Origin: Aliihoeflea aestuarii
Lineage (GTDB): Bacteria > Pseudomonadota > Alphaproteobacteria > Rhizobiales > Rhizobiaceae
Direction: 5' to 3'
DNA: 64,000 nucleotides
NCBI RefSeq assembly: GCF_024105665.1
Contig: NZ_JAAAMK010000001.1
Location: 310,001-374,000 of the forward strand
Shown here one piece after another: positions 17,873 to 26,746 of the stretch. Numbering within the stretch: the stretch's first letter is position 1; each line of letters begins with the position of its first letter. The position numbers and the translations under genes were made by a program. The notes under the pieces are model-generated. The model had not been told where the DNA came from. It did not search any database and saw nothing but the letters and a program-made list of their open reading frames with translations.

Positions 17873-18835
17873 TCAGTCCATCCGGACGCCGGCCGCTTCG
17901 ATCACCGGGCCCCAGCGCTCGACCTCGGAGCGGACATGTTCGCCCAACGGCCCGGCGCCCTCCGCCACGATGATCGCACCGGTGTCCTCGAGACGCTGCT
18001 GGACGGCGGGATCGCCGACCGCGGCCAGCGCTGCAGCTTCCAGGATATCGAGGACCTCTTGCGGCGTACCCGCGGGCGCGAAAAGCGCGTTCCATGAATT
18101 CGTCTCATAGCCCGGCACCCCTGCCTCCTCCATCGTCGGCAGATCCGGAAAATTGCCGGCGCGCGTCGTCGTCGTGACGGCCAGCGCCCGCAACTGACCG
18201 GCGCGGATCGGCTCCGTCGCGGAGGGCAGATTGTCGAAGATGATCGGCACCTGACCGCCGATGACGTCGATGAGCGCCGGACCCGATCCCTGATAGGGGA
18301 TGTGCTCCATTTGGACATCGGCAAGCGTCTTGAAGAGTTCGCCGGAAAGATGGAGGGGCGTGCCGTTGCCGGATGAGGCATAAACGTAGCCCTCGGGGTC
18401 TTCCTTCAGGAGCGCGATCAGCTCTTCGACTGTCTGGGCAGGGAAGTCCGCATTCACGGCGAGCACGTTCGGCACGGTTACGAGCCAGGCGATCGGCGCG
18501 AAGTCCTCGATCGGGTCGAATGGCGGGCTCGCGTAGAGCGACGCCGAGAGCGCATGGGTCGCGATCGTGCCCATCAGGATCGTGTAGCCGTCGGGATTGG
18601 CCTGAGCGACCGCCGTCGCGCCGAGCGTGCCGCCCGCGCCCGCGCGATTCTCGACGATGACCTGCTGACCAAGTTCCTCAGCCATGCGCTGGGCGACGAT
18701 GCGCCCGACAAGGTCGGTGGAGCCTCCGGCCGCGAAGGGCACGACGAGTGTGATCGGTTGCTCCGGGAAAGCGGTTTGCGCGCTTGCCGGCAAAAGTCCG
18801 GAAATGAGAACGCTGAATGCAGCGATTGCTTTCAT
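17873..18835 (-). CDS. TctC/Bug-family periplasmic solute-binding protein
   Basis: This 320-residue exported protein belongs to the Bug/TctC family of tripartite tricarboxylate transporter receptors, which bind carboxylates or related solutes in the periplasm. After the signal peptide (MKAIAAFSVLISGLLPASAQ) comes FPEQPITLVVPFAAGGSTD, the hallmark beginning of the mature protein, then VENRAGAGGTLG, HIPYQGSGPALID and the C-terminal AGTPQEVLD. No TctA or TctB membrane genes are adjacent, which is common for these greatly amplified receptors, so the ligand is unknown. The chosen ATG starts the signal peptide; longer frames upstream are not signal-like. Confidence 0.9.
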   Translation of the reverse strand: MKAIAAFSVLISGLLPASAQTAFPEQPITLVVPFAAGGSTDLVGRIVAQRMAEELGQQVIVENRAGAGGTLGATAVAQANPDGYTILMGTIATHALSASLYASPPFDPIEDFAPIAWLVTVPNVLAVNADFPAQTVEELIALLKEDPEGYVYASSGNGTPLHLSGELFKTLADVQMEHIPYQGSGPALIDVIGGQVPIIFDNLPSATEPIRAGQLRALAVTTTTRAGNFPDLPTMEEAGVPGYETNSWNALFAPAGTPQEVLDILEAAALAAVGDPAVQQRLEDTGAIIVAEGAGPLGEHVRSEVERWGPVIEAAGVRMD

Positions 18836-18927
18836 GAGAAGCCTGTTCAACGCGTGTCCTCCTGTCGCGCCCATCTCCGCCCGCGCGCGACAAGCTACAC
18901 TACCGTTGGGGAAACCGACATCGATTT

Positions 18928-19791
18928 CTAGCCCGCCAGCCTGCGCCGCCATAGGACGAACGGGATCGACACCGCATACATCGTCACGCCGTAGAGCCCC
19001 GAGGGCAGGCTGAAGGGCGGTAGCGCCATGACGCGCTCCACGATCAGCGAACCGATCGCGATGCCGAGCGTGGCGTTCTGGATGCCGGCCTCGATCGAAA
19101 TGGCCGTCGCCTGTTCCTGCGGCAGACGGAACAAGTGCGCCAGCCCAAGTCCGGCAAACAGCAGAATGACGTTCAAGACCACCAGAAGCGGGCCGAGCAG
19201 CGCGAGATTTGCGGTCAAAAGCGACCAATTGGCGGCGATCGCGCCGACGACGATGACGACGAACAGGACAAGGGCAAGACGATCAAGCACCGGCTCGATC
19301 CGGGCCGCAACCCCAGGGGCGAGGCCGCGTATCGTCATGCCGATGGCGACCGGCACGGCCGTGATGGCGAACATGGTAAGCCCGAGCGCCCGCACGTCGA
19401 TGCGCGGCGCGTCCAGCCCCATGAAATGTTCCGCGCTGAACGCCACCAGCAAGGGGACAGTCACGACCGCGATCAGGCTCGTCGCGCCGGTCATCGCAAT
19501 CGCCAAAGCGAGATCGCCGCGCGCAAGCTTGGTCAGGATGTTGGAACTCGGCCCGCCGGGACAAAAGCTCAGGATCATGATGCCCAGCGCAAGCTCGCCC
19601 GAAAAGCCGAACGTGGCGATGAGCACATAGGCGACGACCGGAATCAGCAGGAGTTGGCACGACACGCCGATCACGAAGGCTTTGGGCTTCGTCAATACGC
19701 GCCTGAAGTCAGCCAGCGTCAGGACGAGGCCGAGCGACAGCATGATCGTGCCGAGCGCGAGCGGAAGAAATATTGTTATCAGGCTGTCCAT
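18928..19791 (-). CDS. Bile acid:sodium symporter (BASS) family transporter
   Basis: This 287-residue protein has about nine hydrophobic segments and the BASS/SBF family pattern, with the conserved SFCPGGPSSNILTKLARGD region and the later EAGIQNATLGIAIGSL motif that binds sodium and substrate. Bacterial members carry bile acids, pantoate, pyruvate or other organic anions with sodium; the substrate here is not known. The ATG at 19791 is the first in the frame and begins directly with a membrane segment. It lies in the same direction as the TctC-type receptor downstream, but 92 bases separate them. Confidence 0.87.
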   Translation of the reverse strand: MDSLITIFLPLALGTIMLSLGLVLTLADFRRVLTKPKAFVIGVSCQLLLIPVVAYVLIATFGFSGELALGIMILSFCPGGPSSNILTKLARGDLALAIAMTGATSLIAVVTVPLLVAFSAEHFMGLDAPRIDVRALGLTMFAITAVPVAIGMTIRGLAPGVAARIEPVLDRLALVLFVVIVVGAIAANWSLLTANLALLGPLLVVLNVILLFAGLGLAHLFRLPQEQATAISIEAGIQNATLGIAIGSLIVERVMALPPFSLPSGLYGVTMYAVSIPFVLWRRRLAG

Positions 19792-19846
19792 GTCGGCTCC
19801 CCCCCAGGTCCGGTTCGGGGGAATTCCGGCACGTCGTTCAAGATCG

Positions 19847-19879
19847 AAGGGCAGCGCGACGCCAGGTCGCGCTGCCCTT
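19847..19879 (-). terminator. Strong 14-bp hairpin, probable terminator of the L,D-transpeptidase gene
   Basis: AAGGGCAGCGCGAC at 19847-19860 is perfectly complementary to 19866-19879, with a five-base loop. It lies 94 bases beyond the L,D-transpeptidase stop on the same strand and 55 bases before the transporter start. The T-tract after it on the minus strand is poor, so it may act as an attenuating or RNA-stabilising hairpin rather than an efficient intrinsic terminator. Confidence 0.6.
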
Positions 19880-19972
19880 CGTGCGATGGGGCGTTGCCGT
19901 CCCCCACCGCTGCGGCCGTTTGCCCCCCGGCACGACCGCCATTCCCCTCTCCGGGAATCTCGTGATCAACTT

Positions 19973-20758
19973 CTAGCTGACGACTACCCTTGTACCAATC
20001 TTCACGCGTTCGTAAAGGTCCGTGACATCCTCGTTACGCATTCGGATGCAACCCGACGACACGGCATGGCCGATCGTGGAGGGCTGGTTGGTACCGTGGA
20101 TGCGGTAGAGCGTGGAGCCGAGATAAAGGGCGCGCGCGCCGAGCGGATTCGCCGGGCCGCCCGCCATATGGACGGGCAGGATGACGCCCTTCCTGCGCTC
20201 GCGCTCGATCATCGACGCGGGCGGGTGCCAGTCCGGCCACTCTGCCTTGCGCGTGATCGTCTCCGAGCCTTTCCACGAAAAGCCCTCGCGTCCGACGCCG
20301 ACACCATAGCGCCGCGCCATGCCGCCTTCCTCGACGAGATAGAGAAACTTCGCGCTCGTATCGATGACGATGGTGCCCGGCTTGTGCGGTCCATTATAGC
20401 TGACCTGCTGCGGCAGGAATTTCGGATCGATGCCCGCCGCAATGCTTTGCGGCGCGGCCGGGACGGGCACCACTGCCGACACGGACTGAACCGAAACGGA
20501 CGCCGGCATCGGCCGTGCGCGCACGACGGGCGACGGGGCGACGGCGATGCGGGCGCTGGGCACGACGCGTTGCTGCACGACCCGTTCGCGGATGGGAGCG
20601 CCCTGCGGCGCACGCTGCAACTGCATCACCCACGGAGCGGACAGGTCCGGGCTGACGACCAGCGGCGGACGCTCGCCGTAGCGATCTTGCGCATGGGCGG
20701 TCGTCGCCATAAGAGCCGCGATGAGCGCCGCTCCCAAAAGTTTCCTCGACATTGCCAT
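19973..20758 (-). CDS. L,D-transpeptidase (YkuD domain)
   Basis: The 261-residue protein has a signal peptide (MAMSRKLLGAALIAALMA) followed by a proline- and alanine-rich linker of about 120 residues, then the YkuD catalytic domain. The active-site signature is HGTNQPSTIGHAVSSGCIRM, containing the histidine and the SSGCIR cysteine nucleophile. Such enzymes form 3-3 peptidoglycan cross-links or attach proteins to peptidoglycan in the periplasm; in Hyphomicrobiales they are numerous and linked to polar growth. The gene is alone on its strand here, with a hairpin behind it. Confidence 0.92.
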   Translation of the reverse strand: MAMSRKLLGAALIAALMATTAHAQDRYGERPPLVVSPDLSAPWVMQLQRAPQGAPIRERVVQQRVVPSARIAVAPSPVVRARPMPASVSVQSVSAVVPVPAAPQSIAAGIDPKFLPQQVSYNGPHKPGTIVIDTSAKFLYLVEEGGMARRYGVGVGREGFSWKGSETITRKAEWPDWHPPASMIERERRKGVILPVHMAGGPANPLGARALYLGSTLYRIHGTNQPSTIGHAVSSGCIRMRNEDVTDLYERVKIGTRVVVS

Positions 20759-20931
20759 GGACGATCCCTCTCGTGATGACGGGTCATTCTCGAGGGTTCA
20801 TTGTCAGCAGCGATGCCAAGCGAAGTATGAATCGGCTTTCATAAAGTGTCGATCTTCGTCTAAAGCTGTTGCTGTGGTTATCAGCGCGTTCATTTCATTG
20901 GTAAATCCGTGATTAAAAAGGCTTGCATCGA

Positions 20932-21576
20932 ATGACGGAGCAGACGGGACTGATCGAAGGCGACGATGGAAAGCTGCGCTGCGCCTGGCATGGCAATCTG
21001 CCGGACTATCTCGCCTATCACGATGCCGAATGGGGCCGTCCCGTGGTGAGCGACACACGGCTGTTCGAGAAGCTGTGTCTCGAAGGCTTCCAGTCAGGCC
21101 TGTCCTGGCTGACGATCCTTCGCAAACGCGAGAATTTCCGCGAGGCGTTCGACGGCTTCGATTTCCGCATTCTTGCCACCCGCTCCGAAAGCGAGAGCGA
21201 GCGACATCTGACCAATACCGGCATCATCCGCCATCGCGGCAAGATCGCATCGGTCTATAACAATGCGCGCCGCGCGGTAGAACTTGCCCACGAGCACGGC
21301 TCGCTCGCGGCGTTCTTCTGGTCGTTCGAGCCGCAACCGCACGAGCGGCCCGCGACCTTCGATTTCGCTGCGCTGCGCGCAAATCCCAAGACGGAGATTT
21401 CGACGCGCATCTCCAAAATCCTGAAGAAAAAGGGCTGGTCGTTCGTCGGGCCAACCACCGTCTACGCTTTCATGCAGGCGATGGGCCTCGTCAACGATCA
21501 TATCGAGGGCTGCTTCTGCCGCCCGGAAATCGAACGTGAGCGGGAACGATTGGCACGTCCCGTTACGCAGATTTAA
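20932..21576 (+). CDS. tag: DNA-3-methyladenine glycosylase I
   Basis: Tag removes 3-methyladenine from alkylated DNA, starting base excision repair. The 214-residue protein has the family's N-terminal RCAWHGNLPDYLAYHDAEWG, the EKLCLEGFQSGLSWLTIL helix, KKKGWSFVGPTTVYAFMQA, and a C-terminal CFCRPE that contributes cysteines to the structural zinc site. The chosen ATG opens MTEQTGLIEGDDG; a TTG three codons earlier is possible. The gene follows 173 AT-richer bases downstream of the divergent L,D-transpeptidase start. Confidence 0.95.
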   Translation: MTEQTGLIEGDDGKLRCAWHGNLPDYLAYHDAEWGRPVVSDTRLFEKLCLEGFQSGLSWLTILRKRENFREAFDGFDFRILATRSESESERHLTNTGIIRHRGKIASVYNNARRAVELAHEHGSLAAFFWSFEPQPHERPATFDFAALRANPKTEISTRISKILKKKGWSFVGPTTVYAFMQAMGLVNDHIEGCFCRPEIERERERLARPVTQI

Positions 21577-21649
21577 TGCAGCGGAAAGCACGCCGTAATG
21601 TTCGCTTCGTCATGTTGCCTGTCAGGGACACATCACGAGGACATCATCC

Positions 21650-22069
21650 ATGAAACGAACCGTCGCGCTCATTCTCATCGGCAGCTTCGCAGCTTCCACC
21701 GCCGCTTTCGCGCAGGCCGCCAACGAGGCGGACAAACCGGCCCGTGAAGGCCCGCGCCACCAACTCCGGCAGGAAATCCGCGCCGGCAACCTCGATCAGG
21801 CGCGCTTTGCCGAAATCATGACCGAACGCGCTGAAACCCGCTTCGACCGGCTCGATGCGGATGGCGACGGCATGATCTCGCGCGAGGAATTCCTCGCCGC
21901 AATGGAAAACCGCGTCGAACGCCAGTTCGCGCGCATGGATCGCAACGAGGACGGCAGGATCACCCGCGAGGACCGTCCGTTCCGCGGCGGCTGGCGCGGT
22001 GAGCGCGGTGAGCGCACCGAACGCGCCGCGCCTGCCGAACAATCGGGCGACGAGGCTCCGGCGGAATAA
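21650..22069 (+). CDS. Exported EF-hand calcium-binding protein
   Basis: This 139-residue protein has a signal peptide (MKRTVALILIGSFAASTAAF) and two EF-hand loops, DADGDGMISREE at about residues 68-79 and DRNEDGRITRED at about 97-108. Both keep the acidic residues at positions 1, 3, 5 and 12 and the glycine at 6, so calcium binding is likely. The C-terminus is a low-complexity Arg/Gly/Glu tail with repeats of RGERGERTE. It stands alone between tag and rsmE. Related alphaproteobacterial periplasmic EF-hand proteins are widespread but of unknown role. Confidence 0.85.
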   Translation: MKRTVALILIGSFAASTAAFAQAANEADKPAREGPRHQLRQEIRAGNLDQARFAEIMTERAETRFDRLDADGDGMISREEFLAAMENRVERQFARMDRNEDGRITREDRPFRGGWRGERGERTERAAPAEQSGDEAPAE

Positions 22070-22129
22070 TACTCAAGGCGATGGCGCGGGCTTGACCGCG
22101 CCATCGCCGCTCGTGCATCTCCTTCGCCC

Positions 22130-22864
22130 ATGCGCGCGAACTACAAGATGCAACGGCTTTTCGTGACGGATGCGCTTTCGGTCGATGCCGAAATCGCCCT
22201 CCCTACCCAGCAAAGCCATTACCTTTCCAATGTCCTTCGCATGCGTGAGGGCGGCGAAGTGCTCGTCTTCAATGGACGCGACGGCGAGTGGCTGGCGGTC
22301 GTCAACGAAGTCGCCAGAAAAAGCGTGCGACTTTCCCTGCGCGAACAGACCCGGCCGCAGCCGACCACTCCCGACCTTCTCTATTGCTTCGCGCCGATCA
22401 AGGCGGGCCGGCTCGATTATATGGTGCAAAAGGCCGTCGAGATGGGCGCCGGCATGCTCCAGCCCGTCATCACGCAGCACACGCAGGTTCCCAGGATCGG
22501 CATCGACCGGCTTCAGGCGAATGCGCTGGAAGCGGCTGAGCAATGCGGCATCCTTGCAGTACCGCAGGTTCGCGAGGCGGTGAAGCTCGACCGGCTGCTC
22601 GCGGACTGGGACGAAAGCCGCGCGCTGATCTTTTGCGACGAAAGCGCGGCCGGCGACAATCCGGTCAGCGCGCTGGCTCCCTTGAAAGGCCGCAAGCTGG
22701 CCCTGATCGTCGGCCCGGAAGGCGGATTTTCTGACGCCGAGCGCAAGCAGCTTCGCGCCTTGCCATTCGTCACCGCCATTCCGCTCGGTCCCCGCATCCT
22801 GCGTGCGGACACGGCGGCAGTCGCCGCGCTTGCCGTCATTCAGGCAACGATCGGGGATTGGTAG
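22130..22864 (+). CDS. rsmE: 16S rRNA (uracil(1498)-N3)-methyltransferase
   Basis: RsmE methylates N3 of U1498 in 16S rRNA of the 30S subunit. The 244-residue protein shows an N-terminal PUA-like domain ([20 protein letters not shown]) and a SPOUT methyltransferase domain with the knot motifs [12 protein letters not shown] at about residue 193 and [11 protein letters not shown] near the end. An alternative start is the ATG six codons in, before QRLFVTDAL, which matches the family's N-terminus better. It precedes gshA, but a family A repeat separates them. Confidence 0.95.
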   Translation: MRANYKMQRLFVTDALSVDAEIALPTQQSHYLSNVLRMREGGEVLVFNGRDGEWLAVVNEVARKSVRLSLREQTRPQPTTPDLLYCFAPIKAGRLDYMVQKAVEMGAGMLQPVITQHTQVPRIGIDRLQANALEAAEQCGILAVPQVREAVKLDRLLADWDESRALIFCDESAAGDNPVSALAPLKGRKLALIVGPEGGFSDAERKQLRALPFVTAIPLGPRILRADTAAVAALAVIQATIGDW

Positions 22865-22895
22865 CTTGTTGAGGCATCGACTTGGCATCGTGCGA

Positions 22896-23024
22896 CGAGG
22901 CATGGATTTCTGTGACAAGCACAGAAATGACGGTGGAGAGGTTTGCGGCTACTAAACCGACGACTGTCATTGGCTGACCGTTGATGCCGTCACCTCTGTG
23001 CTCGTCACAGAGGTCCATGCCTCG
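22896..23024. repeat. Family A two-hairpin intergenic repeat, copy 2
   Basis: Arms at 22907-22927 and 22993-23013 are separated by exactly 65 nt as in copy 1. The ends CGAGGCATGGA and TCCATGCCTCG are inverted repeats. The left hairpin is TTTCTGTG/CACAGAAA and the right CCTCTGTG/CACAGAGG. Relative to copy 1 (TTCCTGTG/CACAGGAA), both sides of each stem have changed together, so each local hairpin is still perfect although the two arms no longer match each other. The element sits in the rsmE-gshA gap. Confidence 0.85.
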
Positions 23025-23153
23025 ATCTTTCAACCATGGAATCCGCCGACGAAGATGCGTTGATACGACGGTCAGGATTTTTCGCTTGATCGCGCAGCGC
23101 TTTTGCGGGCAACAAGCGCGCAGATTCTTGCCGACCGGCTCCGGAGACTTCTC

Positions 23154-24527
23154 ATGGCACGCGACACAACCGATTTCCGGCCGATCGAATGGAAATCGGA
23201 ACTGATCGACTACCTCGCCGCCGGCTCGAAGCCGAAATCCGACTGGCGCATCGGCACCGAGCACGAGAAGTTCCCGTTCTATGTCGATGGCCACGCGCCG
23301 GTGCCCTATGGCGGCGAGCGCGGCATCCGTGCGCTGCTCGAGGGCATGCAAAAGACGCTCGGCTGGGACCCGATCATCGATGCGGGTCACATCATCGGCC
23401 TCGTCGAGCCGACCGGACAGGGTGCGATCAGCCTTGAGCCGGGAGGCCAGTTCGAGCTTTCCGGCGCGCCCGTCGAGACGATCCACCAGACCTGCCGCGA
23501 AGGCAACGCGCATCTGGCGCAGCTTCGCCAGATCGCCGAGCCGCTCGGCATCCGCTTTCTCGGCCTCGGCGGCAGCCCGAAATGGACGCTGGCCGAAACC
23601 CCGCGCATGCCCAAATCGCGCTACGACATCATGACCGCCTATATGCCGAAGGTCGGCTCCCAGGGCCTCGACATGATGTACCGCACCTGTACCATCCAGG
23701 TGAATCTCGACTTCTCGTCGGAAGCGGACATGCGGCGCAAGATGCAGGTGTCGCTCAAGCTCCAGCCGCTTTCGACCGCGCTCTTCGCCAATTCGCCCTT
23801 CACCGAGGGCCGCACGAACGGCCTGCAAAGCTGGCGCGGCGATATCTGGCGCGACACGGACAACCAACGCTCCGGCATGCTGGAACTGTGCTTTTCGGAA
23901 GATTTCGGCTTCGCCGACTATGTCGAATGGGCGCTCGACGTTCCGATGTATTTCCTGATCCGCGAAGGCCGCTATTTCGACGTCACGCACGTCACTTTCC
24001 GTCAGTTCATGGAAGGTGCGCTGCGCAACGAGATTCCCGACGGCCTGCCGACGATGGGCGACTGGGCGAACCATCTGTCGACGCTGTTTCCAGACGTGCG
24101 GCTGAAGCGTTTTCTCGAAATGCGCGGAGCGGACGGCGGACCGTGGCGGCGCATCTGCGCATTGCCCGCCTTCTGGGTCGGACTGCTTTACGACGAGGCA
24201 GCGCTCGATGCAGCCGAAGCGCTCACGCGTGATTGGACCTTCGCCGAGGCGCTGGCACAGCGCGATGCCGTTCCAGCCCAGGGGCTCGCAACGCCGTTCC
24301 GCAATCACACGCTGCGCGAGATCGGACGCGAAGTCCTCGACATTTCCCGTATGGGACTTGCCAATCGCGGCTTGAAGAACCGCGAAGGCTACGACGAAAC
24401 CGGCTTCCTCGCGCCGCTCGACGAAGTTATCGCGCGCGGGACGACGAGCGCCGAGGAAATGGTGCGCGCCTACAACACGCGCTGGGGCGGATCGATCGAG
24501 CCGGCATTTCTCGAATACGCCTATTAG
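23154..24527 (+). CDS. gshA: Glutamate-cysteine ligase, plant/alphaproteobacterial type
   Basis: GshA makes gamma-glutamylcysteine, the first step of glutathione synthesis. The 457-residue product is of the plant-like GCS2 class typical of alphaproteobacteria, with DWRIGTEHEKFPFY, SLEPGGQFELSG, the MYRTCTIQVNLDF segment and GLPTMGDWANHLST. The ATG chosen (MARDTTDFRPIEW) is preceded by CCGGAGA, and the frame upstream begins with unrelated sequence. No regulator is adjacent. The LysR-type LsrB, reported to influence glutathione synthesis in rhizobia, may be the one at 27242, but that link is inference. Confidence 0.95.
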   Translation: MARDTTDFRPIEWKSELIDYLAAGSKPKSDWRIGTEHEKFPFYVDGHAPVPYGGERGIRALLEGMQKTLGWDPIIDAGHIIGLVEPTGQGAISLEPGGQFELSGAPVETIHQTCREGNAHLAQLRQIAEPLGIRFLGLGGSPKWTLAETPRMPKSRYDIMTAYMPKVGSQGLDMMYRTCTIQVNLDFSSEADMRRKMQVSLKLQPLSTALFANSPFTEGRTNGLQSWRGDIWRDTDNQRSGMLELCFSEDFGFADYVEWALDVPMYFLIREGRYFDVTHVTFRQFMEGALRNEIPDGLPTMGDWANHLSTLFPDVRLKRFLEMRGADGGPWRRICALPAFWVGLLYDEAALDAAEALTRDWTFAEALAQRDAVPAQGLATPFRNHTLREIGREVLDISRMGLANRGLKNREGYDETGFLAPLDEVIARGTTSAEEMVRAYNTRWGGSIEPAFLEYAY

Positions 24528-24610
24528 CAAATTCTCATGTTGATGATCGCGGTGCGGCCTCTATCGGGCCACATTGAGTCGGCGTTCTGGCACGCGTGAA
24601 TCGCTCGCGC

Positions 24611-25783
24611 ATGGAGAAAACGCCCTTGAACATCATCGCCAGACTGTCGCCTTCGATGGCATTCGCCGCCTTCGCCATTCCGGCAGGAGCGGCCGAGCCG
24701 CCCGCCTCGATCACCGCCGTGGTCGACAGCGAGATCGAGGCGATCATGCGCGCGCATGACATTCCCGGCATGGCGGTCGCGGTGACGGTCGGCGGGCAGT
24801 CCTATATTTTCAACTATGGCACGGCGGAACGCGGCGAAAGCCGAAGCGTGGACGACGATACGCTGTTTGAGATCGGCTCGGTCAGCAAGGTCATCACCGC
24901 AACGCTCGTCGGCTACGCCGTCGAGCGCGGCAATATCTCACTGACGGACACGCCCGCAAAATACATGCCCGAACTCACCGGCACGCCGGTCGACAACGCC
25001 ACCATCCTGCATCTGGGCACCTATACGGCCGGCGGGTTTCCGCTTCAATTCCCCGACACGGTGACGGACGAGGCGAGCATGGTCGCCTATTATCGCGACT
25101 GGCAGCCTGACGGCGAACCCGGAGCGATCCGGCGCTATTCCAATCCGAGCCTGGGCCTGTTCGGTCATCTTGCGGCGCTGTCGATGGGCAAGCCTTATGG
25201 CGAGTTGATCGAAGGTGAAATCTTTCCGGGTCTCGGCATGGCGGCGAGCCATGTTCACGTTCCCGAAGCGCGGATGGCCGATTATTCCTGGGGTCATTCC
25301 AGTTCGGGTAACAAGGTACGCGTCAATCCCGGCGTTCTCGACGGCGAAGCTTATGGCGTAAAGACCACAGCCTCCGACCTCATCCGCTTCGTCGAAGCGA
25401 ACATCCGGCCCGACGACCTCGAAGGCGACATGCAGCGCGCGGTCGAAGCCACGCAGGTCGCGTATTTCCGCTCCGGCGACCTCGTTCAAGGTCTCGGTTG
25501 GGAGCAATATCCATACCCAGCGCCGCTAGAACAGCTTCTGTCCGGCAACTCGACCGAGATGGCGCGCGAACCGCATCCGGCAACAGTGATCGAACCGGCT
25601 GAACGCCCCTCCGCGCCGACGCTGTTCAACAAGACCGGCTCGACCGGCGGATTCGGCGCCTATGTGGCTTTCGTTCCGGACGAGGAGATCGGCGTGGTCA
25701 TGCTCGCCAACCGCTTCTATCCGAACGCCGCACGCATAGAGGCGGCGCATGCGATACTGGAAGTCTTGTCGGACGCGAAGTAA
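24611..25783 (+). CDS. Class C (AmpC-type) beta-lactamase homologue
   Basis: The 390-residue precursor begins with a hydrophobic signal region and shows the three AmpC motifs: SVSK with the nucleophilic serine at residue 90, YSN with tyrosine 176, and KTG with lysine 341. The spacings (86 and 251 residues) equal those of S64, Y150 and K315 in reference AmpC enzymes. The C-terminal KTGSTGGFGAYVAFVPDEE segment is also AmpC-like. The product is predicted to be a periplasmic serine hydrolase that may open beta-lactams. No ampR-like LysR gene is divergent from it, so classical induction is not indicated. The start is uncertain: ATG 24611 is used, and GTG 24596 also lies in frame. It could instead be a peptidase of the same fold. 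Confidence 0.85.
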   Translation: MEKTPLNIIARLSPSMAFAAFAIPAGAAEPPASITAVVDSEIEAIMRAHDIPGMAVAVTVGGQSYIFNYGTAERGESRSVDDDTLFEIGSVSKVITATLVGYAVERGNISLTDTPAKYMPELTGTPVDNATILHLGTYTAGGFPLQFPDTVTDEASMVAYYRDWQPDGEPGAIRRYSNPSLGLFGHLAALSMGKPYGELIEGEIFPGLGMAASHVHVPEARMADYSWGHSSSGNKVRVNPGVLDGEAYGVKTTASDLIRFVEANIRPDDLEGDMQRAVEATQVAYFRSGDLVQGLGWEQYPYPAPLEQLLSGNSTEMAREPHPATVIEPAERPSAPTLFNKTGSTGGFGAYVAFVPDEEIGVVMLANRFYPNAARIEAAHAILEVLSDAK

Positions 25784-25860
25784 TCGTTGGTCGGCTGGCC
25801 CTTGCCGCGCGCGGTCCTTGCGATACTCTTGCAAGGATCGCCGCATTTCGGGAGGATAGG

Positions 25861-26661
25861 ATGCTGCCGCTCTACGACATGATGATGAAGGTGCAGAACG
25901 GACGCGTTGCCGAACTTCTCGCGCGGCAGGTCAATTTGACCCGCCAGCAAGGCGAACTCGCGCTCGAAGCGCTTCTGCCCGCATTTTCCGAAGCGTTGAA
26001 GCGCAACACGGCCGACCCGTTTGGTTTCTCGCAATTCATGGGCGCGATGGGCGGCGGGCAATACGCCAAATATTTCGAGGACGCGGCCCGTGCCTTCACG
26101 CCCGAGGGCGTGGCGGCCGGCAACGACGTTCTGGGCCAGCTGTTCGGTTCCAAGGAACTGTCGCGCGCGGTGGCGGCCCAGGCCGCGCAGGCGACGGGGA
26201 TCGCGCAGGAAGCCTATCGCCAGATCATGCCGTCGCTCGCCGCCATGATGATGGGCGGCTTCTTCAAGCAGGCGACAGGGCAGATGCCGGGGGCCGGTTC
26301 CAACCCGTTTCTGGACGCCTTCCAAAAGATGGCGCCGCAGGCCGACAACGGCGCAAATCCTTTCGATGCCTATGCGAGGATGATGCAGGACATGTTCGCC
26401 CCGAAGGCGCAGGAAAAGCCGAAGGCCGTGCCCGATCCCTTCGCCGGCAACCCGTTCATGAAGATGTTCGAGGACATGATGCAGATGACGCCGCCGGCGC
26501 GCCCGGATGAGCCGACGGCCAAACAGGAGCCGACGCCTTTTCCGTTCGAGAATTTCTTCGGCGAGATGTTCGAGACGGGCCGCAAGCAGCAGGAAGATTA
26601 CCAGAAGACCATGACGAAACTCGTCGACGACTTCTTCGCGAACGCCAGGCCGCGGCAATAA
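25861..26661 (+). CDS. DUF937-type protein of unknown function
   Basis: The 266-residue protein is rich in methionine, phenylalanine and alanine. The first half has a DUF937-like pattern (MLPLYDMMMKVQNGRVAELL, then FTPEGVAAGNDVLGQLFGSKE and AYRQIMPSLAAMMMGG). The second half is low-complexity and repetitive, with several NPF and MFEDMM type segments. Its function is unknown. A weak AGGATAGG-like sequence precedes the ATG. The gene is convergent with the DUF1127 gene and its stop lies within the shared terminator hairpin region. Confidence 0.72.
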   Translation: MLPLYDMMMKVQNGRVAELLARQVNLTRQQGELALEALLPAFSEALKRNTADPFGFSQFMGAMGGGQYAKYFEDAARAFTPEGVAAGNDVLGQLFGSKELSRAVAAQAAQATGIAQEAYRQIMPSLAAMMMGGFFKQATGQMPGAGSNPFLDAFQKMAPQADNGANPFDAYARMMQDMFAPKAQEKPKAVPDPFAGNPFMKMFEDMMQMTPPARPDEPTAKQEPTPFPFENFFGEMFETGRKQQEDYQKTMTKLVDDFFANARPRQ

Positions 26662-26689
26662 AAAAGCCCGGCCTCGCGAGAGACCGGGC
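26658..26689 (-). terminator. Intrinsic terminator of the DUF1127 gene
   Basis: GCCCGG at 26666-26671 pairs with CCGGGC at 26684-26689. Read on the minus strand, the hairpin is followed by an uninterrupted run of six T residues and then ATT, so it terminates leftward transcription from the DUF1127 gene. On the plus strand there is no T-tract. Confidence 0.82.
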
Positions 26690-26746
26690 AAAATGCAGGC
26701 GGCCGGGAGGGAACCGGCGGCGTGGGAGCGCCTGCGTGGTGGAACG

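Noticed and set aside
17873-19228. A 451-residue version of the TctC-type protein
   Set aside because: The first 131 residues overlap the transporter gene and precede a clear signal peptide beginning MKAIAAF, so the shorter start is right.
22836-24530. A 564-codon open frame on the minus strand opposite gshA
   Set aside because: It is the antisense shadow of a GC-rich gene: the plus strand encodes a clear glutamate-cysteine ligase, and the opposite product is arginine- and histidine-rich without any family motif.
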